Assembly: GCA_043816305.1 (NCBI GenBank)
Contig: JBDRHZ010000026.1
Location: 1 to 28,287 of the forward strand
Direction of reading: 5' to 3'
DNA: 28,287 nt
Source: JAHIVN01 sp018816645
Lineage (GTDB): Bacteria > Patescibacteriota > Dojkabacteria > JAHIVN01
The position numbers and the translations under genes are program-made. Of this stretch, positions 1 to 7,502 are shown piece by piece. The stretch's first letter is position 1; the number at the start of each line of letters is the position of its first letter. Under the pieces are notes generated by a model that worked only from the letters and a program-made list of their open reading frames with translations, was not told the origin of the DNA and searched no databases.

Positions 1-1
1 G

Positions 2-121
2 CAAGAACGATTAGATGATTTCGTTAAAGTATACAATGAAGAAAGACCTCATCATAGTCTAGATTTGAAAACACCAATGGAACAATATATGATGTTACTT
101 GATAACCACCCGAATTCGTAA
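2..121 (+). pseudogene. 3' end of an IS3/IS481-type transposase (integrase core), cut by the window edge
   Basis: The frame is open from base 2 to a TAA at 119-121 and encodes 39 residues. It contains FVKVYNEERPHHSL followed by TPMEQY, the C-terminal signature of rve-type integrase cores (YN..RPH..L....TP...Y). In IS3 and IS481 elements this stretch follows the last acidic residue of the DDE triad. Only the end is visible, so whether the whole gene is intact is unknown. It lies directly upstream of a broken MurA-like gene, which fits a locus disturbed by mobile DNA. No terminal inverted repeat is obvious just downstream. Confidence 0.75.
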
Positions 122-132
122 CATGTACCCAA

Positions 133-172
133 CCTATACAACTACTTTACTATTTCACTACTTAACTATATG
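133..172. repeat. Degenerate period-8 tandem array
   Basis: Five imperfect octamers follow one another between the transposase stop and the MurA-like promoter: CCTATACA, ACTACTTT, ACTATTTC, ACTACTTA, ACTATATG. The shared pattern is ACTAYTTN. It resembles the other short-period intergenic arrays in this window. Confidence 0.5.
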
Positions 173-192
173 CTGTCTGCTACCTTCTCTGC

Positions 193-198
193 TATAAT
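193..198 (+). promoter_or_regulatory. -10 box for the MurA-like gene (leaderless arrangement)
   Basis: A perfect TATAAT ends six bases before the ATG at 205. Transcription would therefore start at or next to the start codon. No Shine-Dalgarno sequence fits in the gap and the -35 region is weak. Confidence 0.6.
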
Positions 199-204
199 AT
201 TCCT

Positions 205-1572
205 ATGCACAAAATCATCATCGAAGGTCCAAATAAATTGAATGGTTCCGTCAGGCTTCAGGGGGCTAAGAACTCGGCCATGAAGCATATCGTTTTCACA
301 TTGCTCAAAAATGGCAAATATCTGCTTTCAAACATTCCTGATATCTCAAGTGCACAAAACCTTATCCGAATCGTTGAACTCCAAGGCGGAAAAGTTATCA
401 GAGACAAATCAGGAATTCTTTCAATTGATACTAGGAATGTTACAAAACCTCATCGAATTAACTCTGATTTATTCTTTCACACAAGCGGAGCTGTACACCT
501 CATCCCCATTCTCGCTTCAAGATCTGGTACCTGCGAGATAGAAAAGCATGCTACTCGAAAAGACTACGGAGGCGACAAGATTGGAGCAAGATCACTTGAC
601 TCTGTCATAAATACTCTTGCAGAGTGCGGTATATCGTGTGAAGAAAAAGCTGAAGCTTACGAATTCAAGATTGTCTCAGACAGGCCTTTCTCATATAACG
701 TTCCGGTAAATTCCTTTGCTGCTACAGTAAACGTTGTGCTGGCAGCTCTTTTCAAAAACGGCAAGAGCAGAATAAGAAATATTACACGTGAGCCTGAATT
801 CTCTGATGTACTTGACTTTTTGATTGAAATGAATTCAAAAATCAAACAGGAAGATAATGATTTGATTATTGATGGGAATTCTGAGCTAAGAGAAATTTCT
901 TACACCACAATCCCTGATCGAAATGATTTTGCTACCTGGGTTTCTGCAGCTCTCACCACAAAATCCGAGATTATGATTGAGAATGTAAACTACGAGAAAA
1001 TGAGGCTCGAGCAGATGGATAAAGTCAAGGACGAGATGGGTTTTGATCTTGAGTATTCTGGAAGTTCATGCCTGGTAAAGCCAAATACACATAAACTCAA
1101 ACCGCTGACAATCGAAGGCGGGCGGTACCCTGCATTTCAGACAGAGTGGCAGGTCCTGTTTTCTCCTGTAGTCACTCAGATCAATGGCACGAGCAGAATA
1201 ATCGAGCTTTTATATCCGAATCGGATGAAACACTGGGAGGAGCTATCTAAGCTTGGCGCAAAATTCAGGTATATACAAAGCGAAAAGACTCCCGAATTTG
1301 CTATTCACAAAACTGCTATAGATACAAAAACGGAAAATGCTGTTGAAGTATCCGGGCCTCAAAAAGTAAGCCAGCCCTGGGATTTCGCCTAGGTTTTATT
1401 AACCGGCTCAAAAGCTAATGCACTTGACGTACGCGCTGGAGCTGCAGTTTTAATAGCCGGATTAGTTGCAGATGGAATTACAGAAATCAGTGGGGTAGAG
1501 CATATTGAAAGAGGTTATGAGAATATAGTCGGAAGACTCCAAGGCCTTGGTGCAAAGATAAGGTACTTGTAG
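205..1572 (+). pseudogene. murA-like: MurA-like UDP-GlcNAc enolpyruvyltransferase, interrupted by an in-frame TAG
   Basis: The product resembles UDP-N-acetylglucosamine 1-carboxyvinyltransferase, the first committed cytosolic step of peptidoglycan synthesis. Supporting motifs are GAKNSA (K22-N23, the substrate-binding pair), GGDKIGARS (residues 122-130) and NRMKHWEELSKLGA. The frame stops at TAG 1390-1392, but the same frame continues to 1572 with the expected MurA C-terminus (ALDVRAGAA, then IERGYE, ending LGAKIRYL). The stop lies in a stretch (VSQPWDFA, stop, V) that does not belong to the family pattern and looks like a 27-33 base insertion. The catalytic loop Cys (E. coli Cys115) is Asp124. 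The positions aligned with E. coli Arg91 and Asp305 appear to be Thr and Glu. It is either a recent pseudogene, a read-through gene, or a sequence error. A divergent second MurA copy is plausible. Confidence 0.8.
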
Positions 1573-1655
1573 AATCCAGTCTCTGACTGAATCAAGTAAG
1601 CAATAGAAGAATGCCGCCACTGATCGCATATTCAGAAAACTGGTACAATTGCGCT

Positions 1656-1670
1656 CGCCTGCCTGCCGAC
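1656..1670. repeat. Possible half copy of the GC-rich palindrome
   Basis: CGCCTGCCTGCCGAC contains one arm (CCTGCCTGCC) of the 20-base palindrome seen intact at 18225-18244, without the second arm. It lies in the otherwise empty gap between the MurA-like gene and the minus-strand trio. It may be a decayed copy or chance. Confidence 0.3.
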
Positions 1671-1768
1671 TAGTCAAGATGGAATCTTGAATCTCCCCTC
1701 GTTTAACTTTTTTCAGAGTGATCTGTAGAATGCGACCTCATATGTTAGTAGCTTAAAAACTTCAACTA

Positions 1769-2221
1769 TTACTCAGAACTTTCGTCTGCAAAAACCGCCA
1801 TCCTTTGGTGTCTCTTAATAAATTTACCTAACTTTTTCCAAAAATACCCCTTATTAATGGGAATTCTCGTATGCCCCCCGCTTTCGTCTATCTTGAACCT
1901 TGAATCTGAACCACTAAGTCTTGCGTCCATTCGAACCCAGTAATAACGTGCGGTTTTCCCATCCTTATTTATCTGAAAAACACAGCGTAGTTCTGTATTA
2001 CTATCAACAAATTTGAACGCCGCCATATCAACCCTCCCATCTCCAGTTCTTCCCAGACATATTTCTATAGGAAGACTCTTCCTACCCAAAGTACGAACCA
2101 ACTGTTTTCCCACAAACCCCTTACAGCAATCGTCCCAACACCTTCTGATCATATCTGATTGATCAATAACAAAGTATTGCTTGCCTGTTGCAGTTTCTGT
2201 TACAACAGCTTCCTCGGCCAT
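1769..2221 (-). CDS. Hypothetical protein, third gene of a tandem trio
   Basis: A 150-residue soluble protein with no signal peptide or membrane segment; I do not recognise a family. It is probably mixed alpha/beta: an N-terminal region with paired Cys (RRCWDDCC), alternating hydrophobic strands in the middle (AAFKFV, LRCVFQI, ARYYWVRMD) and a basic helical tail (FWKKLGKFIKRHQR). It starts with ATG at 2221, ten bases after the stop of the upstream gene, so the three genes form one minus-strand unit. The DM..R..WDDC region resembles the DL..I.E.CP.L motif of the two upstream genes, so it may be a more diverged paralogue. No Shine-Dalgarno precedes it. Confidence 0.6.
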   Translation of the reverse strand: MAEEAVVTETATGKQYFVIDQSDMIRRCWDDCCKGFVGKQLVRTLGRKSLPIEICLGRTGDGRVDMAAFKFVDSNTELRCVFQINKDGKTARYYWVRMDARLSGSDSRFKIDESGGHTRIPINKGYFWKKLGKFIKRHQRMAVFADESSE

Positions 2222-2231
2222 AGTATGTATG

Positions 2232-2582
2232 TTAGACTAAAGTATCTTTAAGCAATTCCCCGCTCCTTAAAACTCCAAATTCCATAACAATAGCTGCCAC
2301 TTTATCCTTATCCAATAATATAGTTGGCACATCAAATCTCAGGTCATGAAGAACAACAGAAGTTACTTTTCCAGTTTGAAGATCTCTCCCCATTCTTACT
2401 ACAAATCTAAAACCTCGATCACTTACAAAATCTGCTTCATCTCCGATCAATATCACTCTAAATAACCTGCCGCTTATCCCAGCTCCAAGCCAGTAATTCC
2501 AGAGTTTTGGACAATTCTCTCGAATAGCCATTAGATCTTCCCGAGATATATATTCAACAATTTTTTCATCATTTAACTCCAT
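2232..2582 (-). CDS. Hypothetical protein, second gene of a tandem trio
   Basis: A 116-residue soluble protein without recognised domains. It holds the motif DLMAIRENCPKLW followed by LGAGISGRLFRV and a DEADF turn. The same order is seen in the upstream gene (DLQKICEVCPTLF, LGQGAGLVRI, DTFAF), so the two are likely paralogues. It starts with ATG at 2582 and is separated from its neighbours by about ten bases on each side. The shared Cys-Pro and the following Gly-rich turn are the best-conserved features. No catalytic pattern can be named. Confidence 0.65.
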   Translation of the reverse strand: MELNDEKIVEYISREDLMAIRENCPKLWNYWLGAGISGRLFRVILIGDEADFVSDRGFRFVVRMGRDLQTGKVTSVVLHDLRFDVPTILLDKDKVAAIVMEFGVLRSGELLKDTLV

Positions 2583-2592
2583 ATTAATTACT

Positions 2593-2997
2593 CTAAAATC
2601 TACGAATTCCTGTCATAAAGCGCCTAAAGCTGCCATCTGCAACCATTTTCATTTCATGCAATAAAACCAGTATCTCCCATCTATCCAGAACTAATTCATT
2701 CACACCTTCAAAATTCATATCCATCGCAACTTGGGGAACATACTCTCCCTTTATATTGTTTTCTTTTATCCTCATTGCTAGAACACGCCTGTCAACAGCA
2801 ATAAATGCAAAAGTATCTGTTTTGAATGTAATTCTTACTAGTCCAGCACCTTGCCCCAGATAGTGTGTCAAAACCTTAAAGAGAGTAGGGCATACCTCAC
2901 AGATTTTCTGAAGATCAGCCGGAATATCGATAATCTGTCTTTCACTTTCAACAAATGTCCTTGGCCCAGGTTCTTCCAAGATAATACCTACTTTCAA
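2593..2997 (-). CDS. Hypothetical protein, first gene of a tandem trio (TTG start)
   Basis: A 134-residue soluble protein of unknown family, first in the minus-strand trio. It shows DLQKICEVCPTLF, then LGQGAGLVRI, then a predicted beta-rich middle and a C-terminal helix (DRWEILVLLHEMKMVA) with a basic end. The chosen start is TTG at 2997, because no in-frame ATG lies before the conserved region and a TATAAT box ends four bases upstream. A short or absent leader is therefore likely. The start is the least certain part. Confidence 0.6.
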   Translation of the reverse strand: MKVGIILEEPGPRTFVESERQIIDIPADLQKICEVCPTLFKVLTHYLGQGAGLVRITFKTDTFAFIAVDRRVLAMRIKENNIKGEYVPQVAMDMNFEGVNELVLDRWEILVLLHEMKMVADGSFRRFMTGIRRF

Positions 2998-3001
2998 GTA
3001 T

Positions 3002-3007
3002 ATTATA
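3002..3007 (-). promoter_or_regulatory. -10 box for the minus-strand trio
   Basis: Read on the minus strand, TATAAT (3007 to 3002) is followed by four bases and then the TTG start at 2997. This repeats the near-leaderless layout of the MurA-like and M16 genes. The -35 region is not recognisable. Confidence 0.5.
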
Positions 3008-3026
3008 TCAGAATTTTGAACTTGAG

Positions 3027-3070
3027 AGCTAATGAGCCTATGAGCTGATGAGCTGATGGGCTGGAGGGCT
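3027..3070. repeat. Period-8 tandem array (AGCTGATG family)
   Basis: Consecutive octamers are AGCTAATG, AGCCTATG, AGCTGATG, AGCTGATG, GGCTGGAG, GGCT. Two units are identical and the others differ at one to four positions. The reverse-complement version of the same family (ATTAGCCG, ATTGGCCC) recurs at 16663-16694. Confidence 0.75.
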
Positions 3071-3285
3071 TTATAGCCTCACAGCCCCAATTAAGCGGAT
3101 TAAAATATTGTAAATAATCAAGAATTAATTGTTACAGTATACGATTCGCTGACAAGCATAAGAAATTTATAACGAATTGACAATAAATTAACGATGAATA
3201 CACCACAAATGAACTAATTACTATTATGACTATTAATAACTACTTTATCCTGCGAATAAATCTACCAAGTTGATCGAGATAATTA

Positions 3286-3370
3286 ACGATTACAAATAAC
3301 GGATTAAGGGTTACGGTATTCGGATTACGGTTTACTTCTTTACTGACTACTGTTTACTGTCCGCTGATCC
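3286..3370. repeat. Period-7 tandem array (CGGATTA/CTGTTTA family)
   Basis: Twelve near-consecutive heptamers can be read: ACGATTA, CAAATAA, CGGATTA, AGGGTTA, CGGTATT, CGGATTA, CGGTTTA, then one 8-base unit, then CTGACTA, CTGTTTA, CTGTCCG, CTGATCC. Consensus is about CNGNTTA. The pair CGGATTA-CGGTTTA occurs identically in the array at 7414-7502. Confidence 0.75.
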
Positions 3371-3444
3371 CCTGTTCGCAACTCCTAATTTATGATAGGA
3401 TGAGTCTTAGTAATTTAACCATCTAGCTGCACAACAATTCTGAC

Positions 3445-5217
3445 ATGATAATCCAGCTTCCACCATTACTAATCAACAAAATAGCCGCCGGAGAGGTCGT
3501 AGAGAGGCCGGCATCAGTTTTAAAGGAGCTTGTCGAGAACTCAATCGATGCAAAAGCTACCAATATCGAAGTCAATATTGAAAAGGCCGGATTTCAGCTG
3601 ATAGAAGTCGTTGACAATGGATCAGGAATGAGTAAAGACGATGCAAAGATAGCCTGTGACTCACATACAACTTCAAAGATTACTACTATCCAAGATCTGG
3701 AAAGTATCTTGACAATGGGGTTTCGTGGAGAGGCGCTTGCATCTATCGCATCAGTTTCAGAGCTGACTCTACAGTCAAAGACAGATTCGGACAGAACCGG
3801 TATATCGATCACGATAGAAAATGGAAAGAAGAACAAGCCGCAGGAGACTTCAAGAGAACATGGAACATCTGTTTTTGTGAAACGTTTGTTCCACAAGATC
3901 CCCGCCAGAAGGAAATTCCTCAAGTCTGAAACGACAGAATTCAAGCATATGTTATCTACTTTTATAAATTACGCACTTGCATATCCGCACATTCGATTTT
4001 CACTGTCTCATAATAAAAAATTAGTATACAATTTACCATCAGTATCAAAGGAGAGTTTTAATGATGAACTTAGAGTAAGGATAAATGACTTGTTCGGAAC
4101 GAACATTTCATCAAATTTAGTAGGTATTAATTACCGTTCACCGAACCTTCATATCGAGGGTTTCTTAGGACACCCCCGAATCGCTCGAGCCCAGAGATCA
4201 TATCAGTTAACTTTTTTGAACAATCGGCCTATCGCTGATAAACTTACTTCAAAGGCAGTATATGATGCGTACCAGACTTTGATACCTAAAAACCGCTATC
4301 CTATATTTTTCCTCTTTTTAAAGATAAATCCTTCTGAAGTTGACGTAAATGTTCACCCGCGAAAAACCGAAGTCAGATTCTCAAACTCTGGACAGATCTT
4401 CAACTCAGTCAAGCAGGCTGCAAACCAGGCACTGCTCAAATTCATCAAAAAGGATACAAGTGAGGCTCTGAAAGAGTACCGGGAGTTGACTCAAGACTTC
4501 CGCAAAGAAAGACATATACAGCTTAAACCTTCCAAAGGACAATTCTTCGGCAGTAACAAGGGTATCTCAAGCTCAAAGGCTATTGATTTTACAAAAGAGA
4601 TATTGAAGCCAAAGAATGCTGACTTTAAACTTTATACCGCCCCGAGGGCATTTCAAGTCTTTGGTACATATATCATTATTGAAAAAGAGGAGAAATTACT
4701 ACTGATCGATCAGCATGCAGCTGCGGAAAGAGTCACATATGAGAAGCTTAAGGAACAGATCCAGAAAAGAAACATAGAAAAACAGGTTCTTTTGCTTCCG
4801 GAAACGATTGAATTATCTAAACCTGAGTTTCTGGCTGCAAATGAACATCGAGATCAGTTAGCCTCGCTCGGGATAAGAATATCTATATTCGGGAAATCTA
4901 CTATGAAAGTTGAAGAAATACCTGCATTATTAGCTAGAAGCCGGATTTCCGATCTTTTGAAGGACCTGATCGCAGAAATCTCAAATGTGGATGAATTCTC
5001 AAAATCACAAAGTTTTGAAGAAAGTGAAAATCACCTGATAGCAACCTTAGCCTGCCATTCAAGCATTCGGGCTGGCATGCCGCTAGTGAAAGACGAAATT
5101 GATGATCTAGTAAAAAGGCTGCTGAACTGCCAAAATCCTTATTCATGCCCTCACGGGAGACCAATTATCTGGGAAATAACAAAAAATGAACTCGAAGAAA
5201 AATTTGAAAGACATTAA
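3445..5217 (+). CDS. mutL: DNA mismatch repair protein MutL, endonuclease type
   Basis: MutL couples mismatch recognition by MutS to strand removal. The N-terminal GHKL ATPase is clear: NKIAAGEVVERPASVLKELV at residues 11-30, DNGSGM, and GFRGEAL. The C-terminal domain carries the metal-dependent nicking signature DQHA(X)2E(X)4E starting at Asp422, plus ACHSSIR at 536-542, CPHGRP from Cys568, and an F-E-R at the extreme C-terminus (587-589). That set marks MutL proteins of bacteria that use MutL nicking instead of MutH. Length 590 aa is normal. The ATG at 3445 gives the usual short lead before NKIAAGEVV. The gene overlaps the next one by 32 bases. No mutS is in the window. Confidence 0.97.
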   Translation: MIIQLPPLLINKIAAGEVVERPASVLKELVENSIDAKATNIEVNIEKAGFQLIEVVDNGSGMSKDDAKIACDSHTTSKITTIQDLESILTMGFRGEALASIASVSELTLQSKTDSDRTGISITIENGKKNKPQETSREHGTSVFVKRLFHKIPARRKFLKSETTEFKHMLSTFINYALAYPHIRFSLSHNKKLVYNLPSVSKESFNDELRVRINDLFGTNISSNLVGINYRSPNLHIEGFLGHPRIARAQRSYQLTFLNNRPIADKLTSKAVYDAYQTLIPKNRYPIFFLFLKINPSEVDVNVHPRKTEVRFSNSGQIFNSVKQAANQALLKFIKKDTSEALKEYRELTQDFRKERHIQLKPSKGQFFGSNKGISSSKAIDFTKEILKPKNADFKLYTAPRAFQVFGTYIIIEKEEKLLLIDQHAAAERVTYEKLKEQIQKRNIEKQVLLLPETIELSKPEFLAANEHRDQLASLGIRISIFGKSTMKVEEIPALLARSRISDLLKDLIAEISNVDEFSKSQSFEESENHLIATLACHSSIRAGMPLVKDEIDDLVKRLLNCQNPYSCPHGRPIIWEITKNELEEKFERH

Positions 5218-5689
5218 GCCATTAGCTTTTGCTTTGCTGCTGTTAATTTTCATTGTAAGCATAGTTTTCCTCACGCAAATCCGCAGAAAATCAGCTAGTT
5301 CTTCTGAAAATTCACTTCAAATTCTGACCGCCGACAAAATCGTCGAATTATCAGTAGAACTTGCTCAAACTCCAGAAGAATGGAGAGACGGGCTTATGTA
5401 TAGGACTGAGATATGTGAAAACTGCGGGATGCTTTTCATTTTCCCGGATGAAACTGCAAGGTCTTTCTGGATGAAGAATACCCTGATATCTCTTGACGTT
5501 CTTTTTATTACCTCGGACGGCAAAATAGCTAATATTGCTGCAGAGACAGCACCAAACCAAACTGATACTACATACAAGTCAACAGAAAAAGTCAAGTATG
5601 TCCTGGAGGTAAATGGAGGGTGGTGCAAGCAAAATGCCGTAGAGGCAGGAGATTCCGTTGATTTTTCAGACGTCCTTTCTGACAACTGA
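5186..5689 (+). CDS. Membrane-anchored DUF192 family protein
   Basis: A 167-residue protein with one N-terminal hydrophobic segment (about residues 12-30, rich in L, F, I and V) acting as signal or anchor, followed by a DUF192 (COG1430) domain. Family hallmarks are the early TPEEWRDGLMYR, GMLFIFP, FWMKNTLISLDVLFI and VLEVNGGW. The domain would lie outside the membrane. DUF192 proteins are small beta folds of unresolved function. The ATG at 5186 overlaps the mutL end by 32 bases in another frame, which suggests co-transcription and possibly translational coupling. A later start would cut into the hydrophobic segment. Confidence 0.88.
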   Translation: MNSKKNLKDIKPLAFALLLLIFIVSIVFLTQIRRKSASSSENSLQILTADKIVELSVELAQTPEEWRDGLMYRTEICENCGMLFIFPDETARSFWMKNTLISLDVLFITSDGKIANIAAETAPNQTDTTYKSTEKVKYVLEVNGGWCKQNAVEAGDSVDFSDVLSDN

Positions 5690-5990
5690 ACTTTCACCAT
5701 TATTAAACTTTTCCTTTAACTCAATCATTTTCAGCTCTCTGCCTACCATTGCCTCATTAACCCTTTTGAGCTCAGTTATACTATTCTTTAGTTCCTGTTC
5801 AGCTTTCTTCCTATCCGTTATATCTTGGAACATTCCTAGTGCAAATGATTTCCCGTCCAGGCTGATATTTTAAGGATAATATTCGATATACTTAACTTTA
5901 CCAGTTTTCGCAGTGATCCTAAATTCCTATTGGAAGATTATCTTCTAGTTGCCTGTATTCGTCCTCAGCGATGGAATCTGAAGATGATAT
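5666..5990 (-). pseudogene. Decayed PAS/PAC sensor gene fragment
   Basis: Minus-strand translation gives the end of a PAS domain with its PAC motif and following coiled coil: SLDGKSFALGMFQDITDRKK, then AEQELKNSITELKRV, then GRELKMIELKEK, ending in TGA at 5666-5668. Upstream the same frame reads RITAKTGKVKYIEYYP but is broken by a TAA between it and SLDGK. A further frame change is needed to reach EDEYRQLEDNLPIG. The coiled coil is the kind that leads into a histidine-kinase domain, but none follows. It is a remnant; its 3' end overlaps the DUF192 gene end by 24 bases. It accounts for most of the 384-base gap before the M16 gene. Confidence 0.7.
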
Positions 5991-6061
5991 TAGCTATTAC
6001 TATATTCTACTTCTCTTAAACAATTACATCAAAAAAAATTCCAATCTTATGAAAATTCTAC

Positions 6062-6067
6062 TATAAT
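6062..6067 (+). promoter_or_regulatory. -10 box for the M16 peptidase gene (leaderless arrangement)
   Basis: A perfect TATAAT is followed by exactly six bases and then the ATG at 6074, the same spacing as at the MurA-like gene. The expected transcription start coincides with the start codon. No -35 match is convincing. Confidence 0.6.
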
Positions 6068-6073
6068 GCGCAA

Positions 6074-7402
6074 ATGGATAAAAAGGACAAGGATATAAAA
6101 TTTTCCATAATCAATTTGGATAATGGGATAAAAACCCTGGTATATCCGCTTGAACATGTGAACTCTGTGTCAATTATCGCAATAGTAAAAGCCGGGCATT
6201 TCTACGAAAAAGTAGACGAAAATGGGGTGGCACACCTCTTGGAACATACGCTTTTTGATGGGACAAAGGATTTTCCCAGTTTTCAAAGTTTGACAGAATT
6301 CTTCGATAAAATGGCCGGCAGCTTATCGGGAACAACCTCGTATGACTTCATCACCGCTGGCGGAACCTTTGTAGATGAAGAAGTAGATAATGCTTTTTTC
6401 GCTATAAAACAGGTTCTTTTCCAGCCTTTGCTGCTTGATGAATTCATCACAAAAGAAAAGGGCATAATCATCGATGAGCTTTCCTCTCTTGAAGACAGTA
6501 ATGATTACAAAAACTTTTTAAATGCAAAGAAAATCCGGTTCAATGGGAAAACAATACTTTCCTTGCCGCTGGGCGGGACTCAGGCCTCGCTTCGAAGTAT
6601 CACATCTGGCATGTTAAGAAAGTATCATAAAGACATGTTCTGTCCAAATAATGTCCGAATTGTAATCATCGGGAAGTGTACTGAAGAGCAGTTAAAACCA
6701 ATATTGAAGAAACACTTTTCACAATTCAAACCAAATTTAAGCCTCAAACCAGTAGAATTTTCGCCGGATCAGCTCTCTGATAAAACAATATCTCTCATTG
6801 ATGAAAATGCAAAAAAATCTTACATCAGGATAACATTTCCATCCTACAGCTGGAAAAGCAGTTCGAAAGACCGCGTAGCTCTTGCGTACATTTGCTCACT
6901 TCTAGCAAACAGACGCGACAGCCTGCTTTATTCACATCTCAGAGAGAAATTAGGCTGGATATACGATATTGGAGCTGATTTTATGGTCGGATACGATATA
7001 GGGGTATTTGAAATAGAAACTTCAACTCCTACAGAAAGAAGCCTTGATGTTATAAAGGAAATACTAAAAGCCATAAAAAGGATCAAGATCAAGTCTTTTG
7101 ATAAAGAATACTTTGAGAAAATCAAGGATATCGATAAGAAAAACATGAAGATGGTTTTCGATACTCCCGAGGGAATTTTGAGATGGTTCAGCGAAGAAAT
7201 GGTCTATAGATACCCAAAGATAATTCTTCCAAAGGACCTGATCAAAATTTACGATAAAATAACAGTAGAAAACATCCAAGCAGTTGCAGAAGAAATCATG
7301 AACATTGACAAAATCAACATATCCATTCTGCAGCCATTTGATAAAACTGACAAAAAGAAGTATAAGGAAAGTATAGAGAACCTTGTAAACCAATATTGCT
7401 AA
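6074..7402 (+). CDS. M16 family zinc metallopeptidase (pitrilysin/insulinase type)
   Basis: A 442-residue protein with the inverted zinc motif HLLEH at residues 54-58 and the third ligand Glu135, 76 residues after the motif, as in M16 peptidases (HxxEH-x74-76-E). Residues 1-200 form the active M16 half; the C-terminal half (from about 215) is the second, non-catalytic M16 lobe, with EKLGWIYDIG-type sequence near its middle. There is no signal peptide or membrane segment, so it is probably cytosolic. Bacterial M16B enzymes of this length act on peptides or small proteins; the substrate here is unknown. The DHH phosphoesterase lies about 100 bases downstream. Confidence 0.93.
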   Translation: MDKKDKDIKFSIINLDNGIKTLVYPLEHVNSVSIIAIVKAGHFYEKVDENGVAHLLEHTLFDGTKDFPSFQSLTEFFDKMAGSLSGTTSYDFITAGGTFVDEEVDNAFFAIKQVLFQPLLLDEFITKEKGIIIDELSSLEDSNDYKNFLNAKKIRFNGKTILSLPLGGTQASLRSITSGMLRKYHKDMFCPNNVRIVIIGKCTEEQLKPILKKHFSQFKPNLSLKPVEFSPDQLSDKTISLIDENAKKSYIRITFPSYSWKSSSKDRVALAYICSLLANRRDSLLYSHLREKLGWIYDIGADFMVGYDIGVFEIETSTPTERSLDVIKEILKAIKRIKIKSFDKEYFEKIKDIDKKNMKMVFDTPEGILRWFSEEMVYRYPKIILPKDLIKIYDKITVENIQAVAEEIMNIDKINISILQPFDKTDKKKYKESIENLVNQYC

Positions 7403-7413
7403 AATAACTCTCA

Positions 7414-7502
7414 CGGATTAAGGATATCGGGTTACAAATTATTGAGTAAAGATCAATGATTAGATTAAGGCATACGGATTACGGTTTACAGCTTACGGAC
7501 TA
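7414..7502. repeat. Period-7 tandem array abutting the DHH gene start
   Basis: Heptamers run from just after the M16 gene to the A of the DHH start codon: CGGATTA, AGGATAT, CGGGTTA, CAAATTA, TTGAGTA, AAGATCA, ATGATTA, a 5-base unit, AGGCATA, CGGATTA, CGGTTTA, CAGCTTA, CGGACTA. It is the same family as at 3286-3370. It leaves no room for a normal ribosome binding site in front of the DHH gene. Confidence 0.75.

Larger units (their letters stand above)
2998..3444. other. Intergenic region between divergent units, repeat-rich, no gene seen
   Basis: About 450 AT-rich bases separate the minus-strand trio from mutL. The region holds the trio promoter, a period-8 array (3027-3070), a period-7 array (3286-3370) and a possible mutL -10 (TATGAT at 3391-3396, no good -35). 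A small imperfect hairpin (GAGGGCT, TTAT, AGCCTC) overlaps the end of the octamer array. I see no convincing reading frame or RNA gene in the rest. Confidence 0.5.

Noticed and set aside
205..1572. Recoding of TAG as an amino acid to explain the MurA-like interruption
   Set aside because: Other genes here end in TAG (for example infC and rplT), and the stop lies in a segment foreign to the family. A broken gene is simpler.
1462..1677. Minus-strand 71-codon frame
   Set aside because: It is antisense to the conserved MurA C-terminus and has no family features.
5658..5873. Plus-strand 71-codon hydrophobic frame
   Set aside because: It is the antisense of the PAS/PAC remnant; the minus-strand reading is the meaningful one.
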